Shown one piece after another: positions 54,795 to 63,372 of a stretch of 64,000 nucleotides of DNA (its first letter is position 1; every line of letters begins with the position of its first letter). The translations under genes were made by a program, and so were the position numbers. The DNA is from Segatella albensis DSM 11370 = JCM 12258 (GTDB lineage: Bacteria; Bacteroidota; Bacteroidia; Bacteroidales; Bacteroidaceae): the NCBI RefSeq assembly GCF_000426565.1, contig NZ_AUFP01000005.1:62001-126000 (forward strand), read 5' to 3'. The notes below the pieces were generated by a model, which saw only the letters and a list, made by a program, of their open reading frames with translations, was not told where the DNA came from and made no database searches.

Positions 54795-54802
54795 ATAACA
54801 AT

Positions 54803-55154
54803 ATGACAATACAAGAAGCTATTGAAGCCCGCCACAGCGTAAGGGCATATAAAAGTCAACCATTAACCGACAAAGTGGTTAAAGTGCTGAACGATAAAAT
54901 TGCAGAAATCAATAAAGAAGGTAGCCTGCACATACAGCTAATCCAGAACGAGCCAAAGGCATTCTTGGAAAGGCTGGCTAAATATGGAAAGTTTCGTAAC
55001 GTCACAAACTATTTGATAATAGCAGGTGAAAAATCCGACGGACCTGAATGAACGTGCTGGCTACTACGGAGAACAACTGGTTCTTTTAGCCCAGACATTG
55101 GGACTTAACACCTGCTGGGTAGGACTCAGCTACTCAAAAGTGCCAGGAACATAA
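54803..55154 (+). pseudogene. nitroreductase fragment with frameshift and truncation
   Basis: Frame 1 reads MTIQEAIEARHSVRAYKSQP (the FMN-binding RHSVR motif) and on to VTNYLIIAGEKSD, then closes at 55049-55051. One extra G near 55040 explains the break: in the next frame the protein continues DLNERAGYYGEQLVLLAQTL, GLNTCWVGLSYSKVPGT, stop at 55152-55154. Intact nitroreductases of this kind are ~180-260 aa; the C-terminal half is replaced by a reversed methyltransferase fragment. Thus both a frameshift and a truncation. Confidence 0.8.
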
Positions 55155-55310
55155 TTCATCAGGATTCATGCCTGTACCACACGCACATTCCAATACATTA
55201 TCGTCAGAAGAAATTTTATCTGCAATCTTCCTACACATTTTTCGATTAACCTTACCATTATATAGGTTTTCGAAAAGTTCATAATAATTCGATACTAGAT
55301 CCCAAAACAT
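55155..55310 (-). pseudogene. class I SAM-dependent methyltransferase N-terminal fragment
   Basis: From Met at 55310 the - strand reads MFWDLVSNYYELFENLYNGK, VNRKMCRKIADKI and VLECACGTGM, i.e. the start of a UbiE/type-11 methyltransferase up to SAM-binding motif I (E-x-A-C-G-T-G). Similarity ends near 55167, where the end of the nitroreductase fragment begins; the ORF then runs a few codons to 55134. About 50 of ~200 codons remain. Confidence 0.7.
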
Positions 55311-55394
55311 AAATACCCTTTTTATTTGATGCAAAATAAAGATTTTCTTGCTACAACTTGGTTGCAAAAAGTCATATCCCATATATAATGGCAT

Positions 55395-56265
55395 TCATTT
55401 CTATAAAAACAAAACTTATAGAAACAAATTATAGCCTCTTCAGATCCCGAACGATTTCCGAAGACATCCCGAAGAAAAAATTTTATAATCTTTAAACTTT
55501 AATATGACAACTGTTAAAAGAAATCGTGCACAGTTTTGTGCTCCTTCTAGAACATATGGGAAACTTTTAGACTCTCAAAAATATGGAGAATCAACTTCTA
55601 AAAGCTGAATTTCTGAATGAAGTTAACTTCATCGGCTTACGAAGTTAACTGAATAAGCTCACGAGAATAGATATGGCGAGCTACGTAGTTAACTGAGCAA
55701 GCCGCTATTTTCTGTATATTTTGATGACAGGACTAAATATCAAGATTATAACCATCTAATAATCAGCCAGTTGCGATTCCGTTATAATTTCAATATTCAT
55801 AACCAGCCCGTCATAATTTCTAAATTCGCGAATTATGAGCACCTTTTTAAGAGTGAAAATTTAGGAATGAAAGGTTCGTTAAACTTTCGTGAATTCAACT
55901 AGCAAGTGCAAATTTACGATATTTTTTCGTAAAAGCATTCTGCAGGTGTCAAGAAGTTCTATTTTCTTTTGCTCTCATGTTAATCTTGTGCATTACTTTT
56001 GTCATGTATTGATGTGAATAATTAGCCATAATAGTCCCTTTCGATATGTATTGCCTAATGAGTCCGTTCATGTTTTCTATAGTAGTTCAGCGTGCCGTTG
56101 GCTATAGATTGGATATAAACCTATTTCGGCTGGCGCATCCCTGTCATGTGGGTCAGTACGAATTCATCGGCATGAACATAATTGAGCGTTATCGTATCCT
56201 TGGCAATCATCGCCAGATACATCTATTTATAGAGTGCTTCTATCTGTTGCTTATCATCCATCTTT
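55395..56265. other. ~870-base non-coding region with AGTTAACT and CCGTYATAATTTC repeats
   Basis: No gene seen. Three AGTTAACT cores (55621, 55643, 55687), the first inside the palindrome TGAAGTTAACTTCA (55618-55631), are spaced 22 and 44 bases apart. A second pair, CCGTTATAATTTC (55779-55791) and CCGTCATAATTTC (55808-55820), follows. The right part to 56265 is featureless. It separates the + strand MarR operon from the - strand redox genes. Confidence 0.5.
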
Positions 56266-56889
56266 TTATCGGATAAAGTTCGTTGCAATACGTGTGGGGG
56301 CTGTCTCTGGCAGTCCGACAGCCTCGCGCTCACGGGCAATGGCGCGGATAAGGAAAGCCATGTTGCGACCCAGAACGCGCATAGTCTGTAGTCCTTCTTC
56401 ATCTTTCATTACTTCTTCAGGGTTATTACCATGCACGGCATTCCAGTAGCGACTTGCGACCACAGGCATCTCGCCGTGTAGGAAATACTTATTCAACTGG
56501 TCGAGCGTCGCTGTCGTACCCATCCTGCGGGCAGAAACCACAGCCGCTCCTACCTTGAACCGCTTCTCAAACGAGGCAGAAAAGAACAATCGGTTGAGGA
56601 ATGAGATAAGCGTTCCGTTAGGCCCTGCATAATAGACGGGTGATCCGATGACCAGTCCGTCGGCTTCCTCCAATTTCTTGGCCACCTCATTGACCATATC
56701 ATTATTGAAAACACAACGTCCTTACTCCCGGCACTTATAACATCCGATGCATCCGCGGATATCCTTATGTCCTACGTGGACGACCTCCGTCTCAATCCCG
56801 TTCCGCTCCAGCTCCACTGCCACGATGTCGAGTGCCGTGCGGGTACAACCATGTGCATGTGGGCTTCCGTTAATCAGTAATACTTTCAT
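56266..56889 (-). pseudogene. NAD(P)H-dependent FMN reductase / flavodoxin-fold protein with in-frame stop
   Basis: From ATG at 56889 the frame reads MKVLLINGSPHAHGCTRTAL, VGHKDIRGCIGCYKCRE, then TAA at 56722-56724 (codon 56), then GRCVFNNDMVNEVAKKLEEA, GLVIGSPVYYAGPNG and on to 56266. Both halves are in the same frame and together give a normal ~207-aa iron-sulfur-flavoprotein-like FMN reductase (CxxCxxC cluster, GSPVYY FMN loop). The stop replaces one residue between the cluster and the FMN loop. The second half has its own Met at 56697 but lacks the FMN phosphate loop, so it is unlikely to work alone. A single nonsense change, or a sequencing error, is the simplest cause. Confidence 0.75.
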
Positions 56890-56926
56890 CTGCTAATATA
56901 CTTTTTGTTTTCTCAATTATCTGGGT

Positions 56927-57300
56927 TTATTTTGTTATCTTTGAGCCTCCAAACACCTCTGACATTGGAGTATGATGGAGGGCGTTGTCTATCTCAGTAA
57001 ACTCCGCATCGGTGAGTTGAACCTCAGAGGCATCGTGCGAAGCATCCATGCCAGTGAAATCTGGGCCGGGGATGCATCTTTTTCTTCTGCGAAACGACGG
57101 ATGAGAGCCAACAACTGGGCATTGGCATCATAGTTGCGGAACTGCGGCATGACGGTGCGATAGTCGGTAGCAGCATCGAACTGCGTGTAAAGACCATCGC
57201 ACTCAGGATAGAGCCACTTGGAAGGGGTGAAGCCCATGAAGCGCAACTGCATGGCATGGGTATGTCCGCTGAGCGTCAAAGGAATTAGTATGTTGCCTTA
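56927..57300 (-). pseudogene. metallophosphoesterase fragment fused to aldo/keto reductase remnant
   Basis: On the - strand, LTLSGHTHAMQLRFMGFTPS and KWLYPECDGLY are the C-terminal part of a calcineurin-like phosphoesterase (GHTH metal motif). The same frame then becomes an aldo/keto reductase (DYRTVMPQFRNYDANAQLLA, FAEEKDASPAQISLAWML). After AWML the true continuation is in another frame: ASEVQLTDAEFTEIDNALHH then VFGGSKITK, stop at 56927. Two joins are therefore visible: phosphoesterase to reductase in frame, and an internal reductase deletion that removed the strand-8 cofactor loop and shifted frame. No functional product expected. Confidence 0.75.
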
Positions 57301-57327
57301 AAATATTGCAAATCGCAGGTGAAACAT

Positions 57328-58593
57328 CTATTGTTTCTTTGCTGCTTCTACCTCTCGGATGCAGTTGAGGGCATTCAACGTGCGTGGATAGCCGATGAAG
57401 GGGAGGTTCGAGGAGATGACAGCGATAAGGAAGTTCTTGTCGTTGCCAACATGGTAATTACCGTTGATATGTCCCTTTAGCTGTGGCTCGCAACCACCCT
57501 GCGCAGCAAGGAAACAAAATGTGATCAGTTCGCGGAACTTCATATCCAAGCCTGTGCGGGTGTAGTAGTCACCGAAGCAGTTGTCGGCTAGCCAATGGTT
57601 GATGTGGCGGCTGTCTTCGGGACCAGACTTCCAGAAGTCGCGCATACCCTCTCCGAAACAATCGACCTGTGCCTGTGCGCCAGCCTCGCGACGATTCTCC
57701 TGGGTGGTCTGTGCCTGCGGAGGCAACGGCAGGGCAATGCCGCGCTGGTCGAAGATTTCGTTGGTGGCCTTCAGGAAAGGAAAGACGCGTCCGATGCCGA
57801 GATAGGCCGTAGCCTGATAAACGATTTCCTTCACCTCTACGGGTGTTACGCCCATATTAAGCGCAGCAGGTAGCAAAGCACGGAATTCATCAATACCCTG
57901 ACAGCCGAGCAGTGTAGCCAAATAGCAGATGAAGCGGGTGTGGTCGTCAAGTTTGTCGGATGTCTGCTTGATTACCTCATCGAATGCGAAGTTGTCAAAA
58001 CGCTCGATAAACTCAGGGTCGGTACGCTTAAAGTCCGACTTGTAGCCGGGAAACATCCGTGCATGGTATTCCTCTGCTGATGAGGTAATCTGTGGGGCAT
58101 TGCTGCCTGGCAGTTTTTCATATTCTTTATCCACAACGGGCTCGAGCCATGTGGTGGATGATCCATCCTCAACTTTCGTCATATAGGTCAGATGCTGAAA
58201 CCACGAATCCTTGGCAGCTCCATGCCAGTGCTTTGCCTCGGCAGGAATGGCGATAACCGTGCCAGGACGCATCTCCTGAGGCTCCTTGCCTTCCTCGACA
58301 TACCAGCCACGACCTGCGACGCAGACGAGCACTTGCACCGACTTGTGGTGAATGTGCCAATTGTTACGGCAGCGAGGCTCAAAGGTTACGTTCACTGGGC
58401 CACCGTTCTGTGCATCGAGCGGAGCCAGATAACTGTTGCCGATGAAATACTGGGCGAATGCTGTGTTCAACTCACCTTTCGGCCATACGTTAAAATCAAC
58501 TTCCTGTATCATATTTTCTTTCAATTTTATTGTTTCCTGTGCTTCAACCCCAATGTAGAGCATCAAAGCGAGAACTGTTAGAATTGCTTTCAT
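57328..58593 (-). CDS. exported cupin-carboxymuconolactone decarboxylase-like protein
   Basis: A 421-aa protein with a Sec signal (MKAILTVLALMLYIGVEAQE). Residues ~35-150 are a cupin domain (NWHIHHKSVQVLVCVAGRGW, with metal-type His residues, and PAEAKHWHGA). Residues ~190-290 and ~320-415 are two CMD/AhpD-like helical repeats (ICYLATLLGCQGIDEFRALL, GVTPVEVKEIVYQATAYLGI; then FRELITFCFLAAQGGCEPQL). The AhpD CxxC pair is not obvious. Such cupin-CMD proteins in Bacteroidales accompany quinone and aldehyde reductases, but the reaction is not established. No overlap with the phosphoesterase/reductase remnant downstream. Confidence 0.82.
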   Translation of the reverse strand: MKAILTVLALMLYIGVEAQETIKLKENMIQEVDFNVWPKGELNTAFAQYFIGNSYLAPLDAQNGGPVNVTFEPRCRNNWHIHHKSVQVLVCVAGRGWYVEEGKEPQEMRPGTVIAIPAEAKHWHGAAKDSWFQHLTYMTKVEDGSSTTWLEPVVDKEYEKLPGSNAPQITSSAEEYHARMFPGYKSDFKRTDPEFIERFDNFAFDEVIKQTSDKLDDHTRFICYLATLLGCQGIDEFRALLPAALNMGVTPVEVKEIVYQATAYLGIGRVFPFLKATNEIFDQRGIALPLPPQAQTTQENRREAGAQAQVDCFGEGMRDFWKSGPEDSRHINHWLADNCFGDYYTRTGLDMKFRELITFCFLAAQGGCEPQLKGHINGNYHVGNDKNFLIAVISSNLPFIGYPRTLNALNCIREVEAAKKQ

Positions 58594-58657
58594 CTGCTTA
58601 CATATTTTATGCTGTCATGAATGAAAACATCCCCCAGACTAATCTACGTAGCAACCG

Positions 58658-59149
58658 TCAAGGGCATAATTCTTTATGCGATTGCACGTCTGTCCGCAGT
58701 TCCATCAGTATATCACAACGCTCATAGGAATTGTCAATCAGCGGTATTTCCTTGAATCCAAGTTTGCGATACAAGGCAATAGATGCTTTAAGATGAGTAT
58801 TGCCTTCAAGGAATATACGCTTCACGCCGTGACTGCCGGCGTAGTCCAACAGAGCATTGCCAAGTTGGAGACCTATGCCCTTTCCCTGTACATTTGGCGA
58901 GACTGCCATCTTTGCCAGTTCATGAGAATCTTTCTCGGGATGTGGAATCAGTGCACAACAGCCGACAACCGTTTCCTCGTCATCGACAGCCAGAAAGATT
59001 TGTCCGCCACGACCGATGATGTATTCTTCGATATGAGCAAAGGTCTTCAAGTCTGACTCCTCCAACTTGAAATACGCCTCTATCCACTGTCGGTTTAGAC
59101 GGATGAAATCCTGCTTATATTGTGGCTTGTATGTTATTATCTTTACCAT
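58658..59149 (-). CDS. GNAT-family N-acetyltransferase
   Basis: A 163-aa acetyl-CoA-dependent acetyltransferase. Seen: KPQYKQDFIRLNRQWIEAYF, QIFLAVDDEETVVGCCALI, HELAKMAVSPNVQGKGIGLQ with the acetyl-CoA pyrophosphate loop (QGKGIG), then RIFLEGNTHLKASIALYRKL and GFKEI. Normal length. Substrate unknown. It is a single - strand gene with gaps of 64 and 44 bases to its neighbours. Confidence 0.88.
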   Translation of the reverse strand: MVKIITYKPQYKQDFIRLNRQWIEAYFKLEESDLKTFAHIEEYIIGRGGQIFLAVDDEETVVGCCALIPHPEKDSHELAKMAVSPNVQGKGIGLQLGNALLDYAGSHGVKRIFLEGNTHLKASIALYRKLGFKEIPLIDNSYERCDILMELRTDVQSHKELCP

Positions 59150-59193
59150 ATATGGAATAAATATGCGTGCTAAGTTACATGATTTCCAATCAT

Positions 59194-59705
59194 TTAATGT
59201 GTTGCTTTCAAATATTGCAAATCACCATACCAATAGCTGGCTGTGCAACCGCCATCAATGAGCATGTCTGCACCACTGATAAAACGACCACGCGAGGACA
59301 TCAGAAACTCTGCGAGATCGCCAACCTCGTCTGGTGTTCCTGCACGACGGGCGGGCATTCCTTCAATCATCTTCAGATAACCCTCCTTGCGAGGGCCATG
59401 AAGTTCATCATTGGCCAGCGGTGTGATAATGATACCTGGAGAGATGGAGTTAATGGTAGCTCCGCGACGACCCCAGCGGGTTGCCTCGTACATTACACGA
59501 AGCACGTTGCAACGCTTCGAATACTGGTAGGCCTTCAGCGTATCATCGATGGTCTTCAGGAACGGCAGTTCCAATAGTTCTTCTACTGGTGGCGTGGCCA
59601 ATGCCTCGTTCTGTTCCTGCGGTAATGCGGGCAGACGGTGACCGCTCTGCGAATAATGGCCTGGCCAATGCTGCCAGCACCAACTAATACTGATATCTTT
59701 CTCAT
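59194..59705 (-). pseudogene. short-chain dehydrogenase/reductase with internal deletion
   Basis: The ATG at 59705 opens MRKISVLVGAGSIGQAIIRR (Rossmann dinucleotide loop GxGxxG), but the frame becomes meaningless near 59640. From there another frame carries LPALPQEQNEALATPPVEEL, the active-site AYQYSK, INSISPGIIITPLAN, GTPDEVGDLAEFLMS and FISGADMLIDGG to 59194. About 75 residues, including the NNAG region and catalytic Ser, are missing and the reading frame is shifted. The remaining 3' ORF (starting at 59601) lacks a cofactor site. It begins two bases after the flavodoxin lipoprotein gene stop. Confidence 0.8.
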
Positions 59706-59706
59706 C

Positions 59707-60369
59707 TTAGAATCCTATTTTTTTAAGCCACTTTTCTACTCGTTCCTTACCATTGCGCACATCGTGTCCGTACATGGAGAACTCACCTGTAACGTTCGCA
59801 TTAGGATAAGCCTTCTTCACGTCCTTCACACAACTGCCAAGACCAGAGCCCTCATGCGTAGTGAAGGGAATGATAGTCTTACCGTTCAAATCATACTTCG
59901 AGAAAAAGGTAAACATCACCTGCGGATAGGTCCCCCACCACACAGGGCCACCGATAAAGATGGTATCATACTGGCCGATATTTTCCACAGTTCCCTCGAA
60001 TGGAGGCAGTTCACCATTCTTCTGCTCTTCCTTGGCTAACTCCGTGAGCGGTGCGTAGGCCATACCATCGTACTTGTGGGTGACAATTTCAAACTGGTCA
60101 GCACCAATAATCTCGCTGATGTAGTCAGCCACAATCTTCGTGTTACCCACCTTGATATTGCCCACGCTGTAGTTGTCACCGGCATGCGAGAAGAATACGA
60201 TGAGTGTCTTGCCATCCTTTTTCACAGTTTCGGTCTGAGTCTCTTCCGAAGCAGGTTCATTGACGCTTGCTTCATTCTTTTTTGTTCCGCTGCATGCTGT
60301 TGACACCAGCATACATAGGGCTGATGCCAAGATATATTTCATTACTTTCATTTTATCCGTATGTTTCAA
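59707..60369 (-). CDS. flavodoxin-domain lipoprotein
   Basis: A 220-aa exported flavodoxin. Seen: a lipoprotein signal (MKYILASALCMLVSTACSG), an acidic linker, then the flavodoxin fold KTLIVFFSHAGDNYSVGNIK, ADQFEIVTHKYDGM, YDTIFIGGPVWWGTYPQVMF (FMN-binding Trp region), GKTIIPFTTHEGSGLGSC and ITGEFSMYG-like end. Flavodoxins carry electrons via FMN; export to the periplasm is a Bacteroidales feature. Its start overlaps the aldo/keto reductase stop by 17 bases, so the two are co-translated. Confidence 0.88.
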   Translation of the reverse strand: MKHTDKMKVMKYILASALCMLVSTACSGTKKNEASVNEPASEETQTETVKKDGKTLIVFFSHAGDNYSVGNIKVGNTKIVADYISEIIGADQFEIVTHKYDGMAYAPLTELAKEEQKNGELPPFEGTVENIGQYDTIFIGGPVWWGTYPQVMFTFFSKYDLNGKTIIPFTTHEGSGLGSCVKDVKKAYPNANVTGEFSMYGHDVRNGKERVEKWLKKIGF

Positions 60370-61198
60370 TCAAATACTTCACAAACTGGGGATCGCTAAA
60401 GTTGATGGTACCCGTGTCATGCTGGTTCATGGTGGCAATCTGTGCCATCTCTTCATCTGTCAATGAAAAATTAAAGATATCGAAATTCTGAGCCATGCGC
60501 TCCTTGTGTGTACTCTTGGGAATAGCCACGATACCACGCTGGGTGAGCCAACGAAGGGCAACCTGTGCTGCACTCTTGCCATACTTAGCTCCGATGCCAG
60601 CCAGTTGTTCACTCTTCACGATACTATCGACACCCTGTCCACCAAGCGGCCCCCATGCCATCATCTTCGTGCCAAACGCAGCATGTATAGGCTCGATGCC
60701 TGTCTGCTGTATGAGCGTATTACACTGTAGTTGGTTCACCATCGGCTTCACCTCCACATAGTGTGCGAAGTCGAAGAAACGGCCTGCCTGGAAGTTGCTC
60801 ACACCAATGGCGCGAACCTTCCCGTCGCGATAGGCCTTCTCCATAGCCCGCCACGTGCCAAACACATCGCCGTAGGCTTGATGGATAAGCAGCAGGTCAA
60901 TATATTCTGTCTGCAACTTGCGCAGGCTCTCATCGATGCTCTTAGCCGCTTTTTCCTCGCCTGCATTCGAAATCCAGACTTTTGTTACTAGGAACAAATC
61001 CTCACGCTTCTGTCCACTCTTGCGCCAGGCATTACCCACCCCTTCTTCATTAAAGTAGGCCTGTGCCGTATCAATAAGACGGTAACCAACGCTAAGCGCA
61101 TCCGTCACACAGCGTTCACACTCTTCAGGCGACACCTGAAAAACGCCATAGCCCAACAGGGGTATCTCCACACCGTTTGATAATCTGAATGTCTCCAT
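60353..61198 (-). CDS. aldo/keto reductase
   Basis: A 281-aa NADPH-dependent carbonyl reductase. Seen: GVEIPLLGYGVFQVSPEECE, YRLIDTAQAYFNEEGVG (catalytic Asp and Tyr), LFLVTKVWISNAG (catalytic Lys), LLLIHQAYGDVFGTWRAM (His), KVRAIGVSNFQAGRFFDF, WGPLGGQGV, and VAIPKSTHKERMAQNFDIFN for NADPH binding. All four catalytic residues are present and length is normal. It is in a run of redox genes (alcohol dehydrogenase upstream, flavodoxin downstream), suggesting aldehyde detoxification. Confidence 0.9.
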   Translation of the reverse strand: METFRLSNGVEIPLLGYGVFQVSPEECERCVTDALSVGYRLIDTAQAYFNEEGVGNAWRKSGQKREDLFLVTKVWISNAGEEKAAKSIDESLRKLQTEYIDLLLIHQAYGDVFGTWRAMEKAYRDGKVRAIGVSNFQAGRFFDFAHYVEVKPMVNQLQCNTLIQQTGIEPIHAAFGTKMMAWGPLGGQGVDSIVKSEQLAGIGAKYGKSAAQVALRWLTQRGIVAIPKSTHKERMAQNFDIFNFSLTDEEMAQIATMNQHDTGTINFSDPQFVKYLIETYG

Positions 61199-61215
61199 AT
61201 CGTTCAGTTGTTTGT

Positions 61216-62379
61216 TTACAGACTTGCCATCAGAATCTCCTTGATGTCCTGCTCGGTCAAGGAAACATAAGCATTCTCAAGACCTTCGTTCACAGCAATG
61301 TGGTGGGCCATCTCGTCAATACGGCTGTCATCGATGCCGACCTCACGCAGGTGCATTGGGATATTGATGCTCTCAAAGAACTTATAAGTAGCGTCGATGG
61401 CCTTCTCGGCAATCTCCTGCTTAGGCAGTGAGGCATCGATACCAAACACGTTGATGCCGTACTTCACGAAGCGTGGCAGTGTGCGCTCATTGAGAATATG
61501 ACGCATCCAACGAGGCGTGATAATGGCAAGACCTTCGCCGTGGGTAATGTCGTAATAGGCACTTAGGGCATGTTCAATGCCGTGACATGGCCAACCTGAC
61601 TGGCTATTGCCAAGGGCCAAAATACCGTTGCAGCCATAGGTACAACAGAGCATCATCTCAGCACGAGCGGTATAGTCCTCTGGATTCTCCAAACATTTGC
61701 GACCGTTCTCCATCAGACTGCGCAGCATCGATTCGCAGAAACCGTCATTGAGCAGCGTAGAGTCGGCCACGAAGTACTGTTCGATTGTGTGGTTCATTGC
61801 ATCGGCAATACCTGCAGCTGTCTGCTTCTTCGATACGGTGAATGTATAGACGGGGTCGAGAATAGAAACGGCAGGAAACAGATGTGGGTCGAGATAACCG
61901 ATTTTGTCGTTGGTCTCTGTGCGTGAGATAACGCCTCCACAATCGTATTCTGACCCCGTAGCGGCTAGAGTGATGATATCGACAATAGGCAGGGCTGCCT
62001 GCGCCTTTACCTTATAAGAAATCAAATTCCATGGGTCGCCGTCGTATTTGGCACCAGCAGCGATGGCTTTCGAGCAGTCGAGTACGCTGCCACCACCCAC
62101 AGCAAGGATAACGTCGATATTGTGTTCCTTGCAGAGGCGCACGCCATCAAGCACGCTTGGGTCATATTTAGGATTGGGTTGAATGCCAGAGAGTTCCACG
62201 ATGTCATAGCCTTCCAGCAGTTCCTTCACGCGGTCATAAAGACCTATTTTTTTAATGCTTCCACCACCATAAGTGAGGAGAATTTTCTTACCAAACTGCG
62301 CCATGACGCTGGGCAGCTTCACAATAGACTCCTTACCAAAGATAAGTCGCGTCGGGGTCATGTAATCAAAGTTCTGCAT
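61216..62379 (-). CDS. iron-containing alcohol dehydrogenase, YqhD type
   Basis: A 387-aa NAD(P)H-dependent alcohol dehydrogenase reducing aldehydes. Seen: [60 protein letters not shown] (cofactor loop), LAATGSEYDCGGVISRTETN, and the metal ligands in AGIADAMNHTIEQYF, HGIEHALSAYYDITHGEGLA. Complete and of normal length. Its first ~100 bases are duplicated at 52.5 kb. It is followed by the aldo/keto reductase (17-base gap) and preceded by a flavodoxin. Confidence 0.92.
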   Translation of the reverse strand: MQNFDYMTPTRLIFGKESIVKLPSVMAQFGKKILLTYGGGSIKKIGLYDRVKELLEGYDIVELSGIQPNPKYDPSVLDGVRLCKEHNIDVILAVGGGSVLDCSKAIAAGAKYDGDPWNLISYKVKAQAALPIVDIITLAATGSEYDCGGVISRTETNDKIGYLDPHLFPAVSILDPVYTFTVSKKQTAAGIADAMNHTIEQYFVADSTLLNDGFCESMLRSLMENGRKCLENPEDYTARAEMMLCCTYGCNGILALGNSQSGWPCHGIEHALSAYYDITHGEGLAIITPRWMRHILNERTLPRFVKYGINVFGIDASLPKQEIAEKAIDATYKFFESINIPMHLREVGIDDSRIDEMAHHIAVNEGLENAYVSLTEQDIKEILMASL

Positions 62380-62411
62380 AGTCGTATTGTTTATCTTATT
62401 AGTAATCTGTT

Positions 62412-62930
62412 TTATTTTGCTAATTCAGCTATTTCTCTTGCCTCGCGGTCTGCGTTAGCAGCCTCTGCCCCATGAATGGGTGTGCCATCGATGACGTAAG
62501 CCGTGGGACAAAGTTTCTTGATGAAGCGGACACTACTGCCCATACCACTGCCCTCATTGGTGCAGTATGGAATAATGGTCTTGCCAGTGAAGTCATACGA
62601 CTCCAAGAACGTGTAACATACCATCGGCATCGTACCCCACCAGTTGGGATAGCCGAGGATGATGGTGTCGTATTCATCGATGCTCTCCAGAGGATTCTTT
62701 ACTTCTGGGCGAGCCTGTTCACGTAACTCCTGCTTGGCTTCCTCGATGCAGGTCATATAGTCCTTTGAATATTCGTAAGTCGTGTCAATTTGGAATACAT
62801 CGGCATCAGGCAGCAGATCCTTTATCTTTCCTGCCACAACCTCAGTGTTTCCCTGTTTCAAATTCTTTATGCTTCCGTTCACGTAGTTCTCTCCACGACG
62901 AGAGAAATATGCTATCAATACTTTTGCCAT
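62412..62930 (-). CDS. flavodoxin
   Basis: A 172-aa cytoplasmic flavodoxin. Seen: VLIAYFSRRGENYVNGSIKN, LKQGNTEVVAGKI (phosphate loop region), DVFQIDTTYEYSKDYMTCIE, YDTIILGYPNWWGTMPMVCY and GKTIIPYCTNEGSGMGS. Unlike the 59.7-kb paralogue it has no signal peptide. It could supply electrons to reductases in this operon. Thirty-two bases before the alcohol dehydrogenase. Confidence 0.9.
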   Translation of the reverse strand: MAKVLIAYFSRRGENYVNGSIKNLKQGNTEVVAGKIKDLLPDADVFQIDTTYEYSKDYMTCIEEAKQELREQARPEVKNPLESIDEYDTIILGYPNWWGTMPMVCYTFLESYDFTGKTIIPYCTNEGSGMGSSVRFIKKLCPTAYVIDGTPIHGAEAANADREAREIAELAK

Positions 62931-62937
62931 ATTCTTT

Positions 62938-63372
62938 TTATCCTAAAGTCTGATTGGTTGACCACTCAAAATACTGCTCGCGCTCTGCAATCCACCAGCG
63001 ACCGTCTATCTTCACATACTTATCGTAGTAGCGAACTGCATGAGTTGTCAGTACGTCTTTACCCTCCTGCTCTGTTACCAACGTAGCAAGTGCGTAGCAG
63101 GTTCCAGTAGCGTGGGTCTCGTCCACAAAGTCAACGTTCTGCTGGCCATTCATGTGGAACGATACTTTGGCTGCGCCGAATGCCTTGTACTGGCGAATCA
63201 TATCCTGTACATCGGTTGCCGACATGCCCAGCTTACCGCCGAAATAAACATTCAGCTTGATGTCGGGACGGAAAATATCAACGTAGCAGTCCTGATTATT
63301 CTTGTCACTCTCTGTTGCGTAGAAGTCTACTAATGCCTTCAACTCCATGCGATCTTGCATTCTGAAATCCAT
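62938..63372 (-). CDS. NTF2-like/SnoaL-type protein
   Basis: A 144-aa single-domain protein of the cystatin-like NTF2 fold: RMELKALVDFYATESDKNNQ, YVDIFRPDIKLNVYFGGKLG, TDVQDMIRQYKAFG, TGTCYALATLVTEQEGKDVL, AVRYYDKYVKIDGRWWIAER. Members include SnoaL-type enzymes and many small-molecule binders; the function here is unknown. It heads the - strand redox operon, behind a good promoter and opposite the AraC regulator. Confidence 0.82.
   Translation of the reverse strand: MDFRMQDRMELKALVDFYATESDKNNQDCYVDIFRPDIKLNVYFGGKLGMSATDVQDMIRQYKAFGAAKVSFHMNGQQNVDFVDETHATGTCYALATLVTEQEGKDVLTTHAVRYYDKYVKIDGRWWIAEREQYFEWSTNQTLG

Noticed and set aside
56722-56724. Stop-codon reassignment or selenocysteine at the FMN reductase TAA
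   Set aside because: TAA is used as an ordinary stop by many neighbouring genes and selenocysteine uses TGA; nonsense mutation is simpler.
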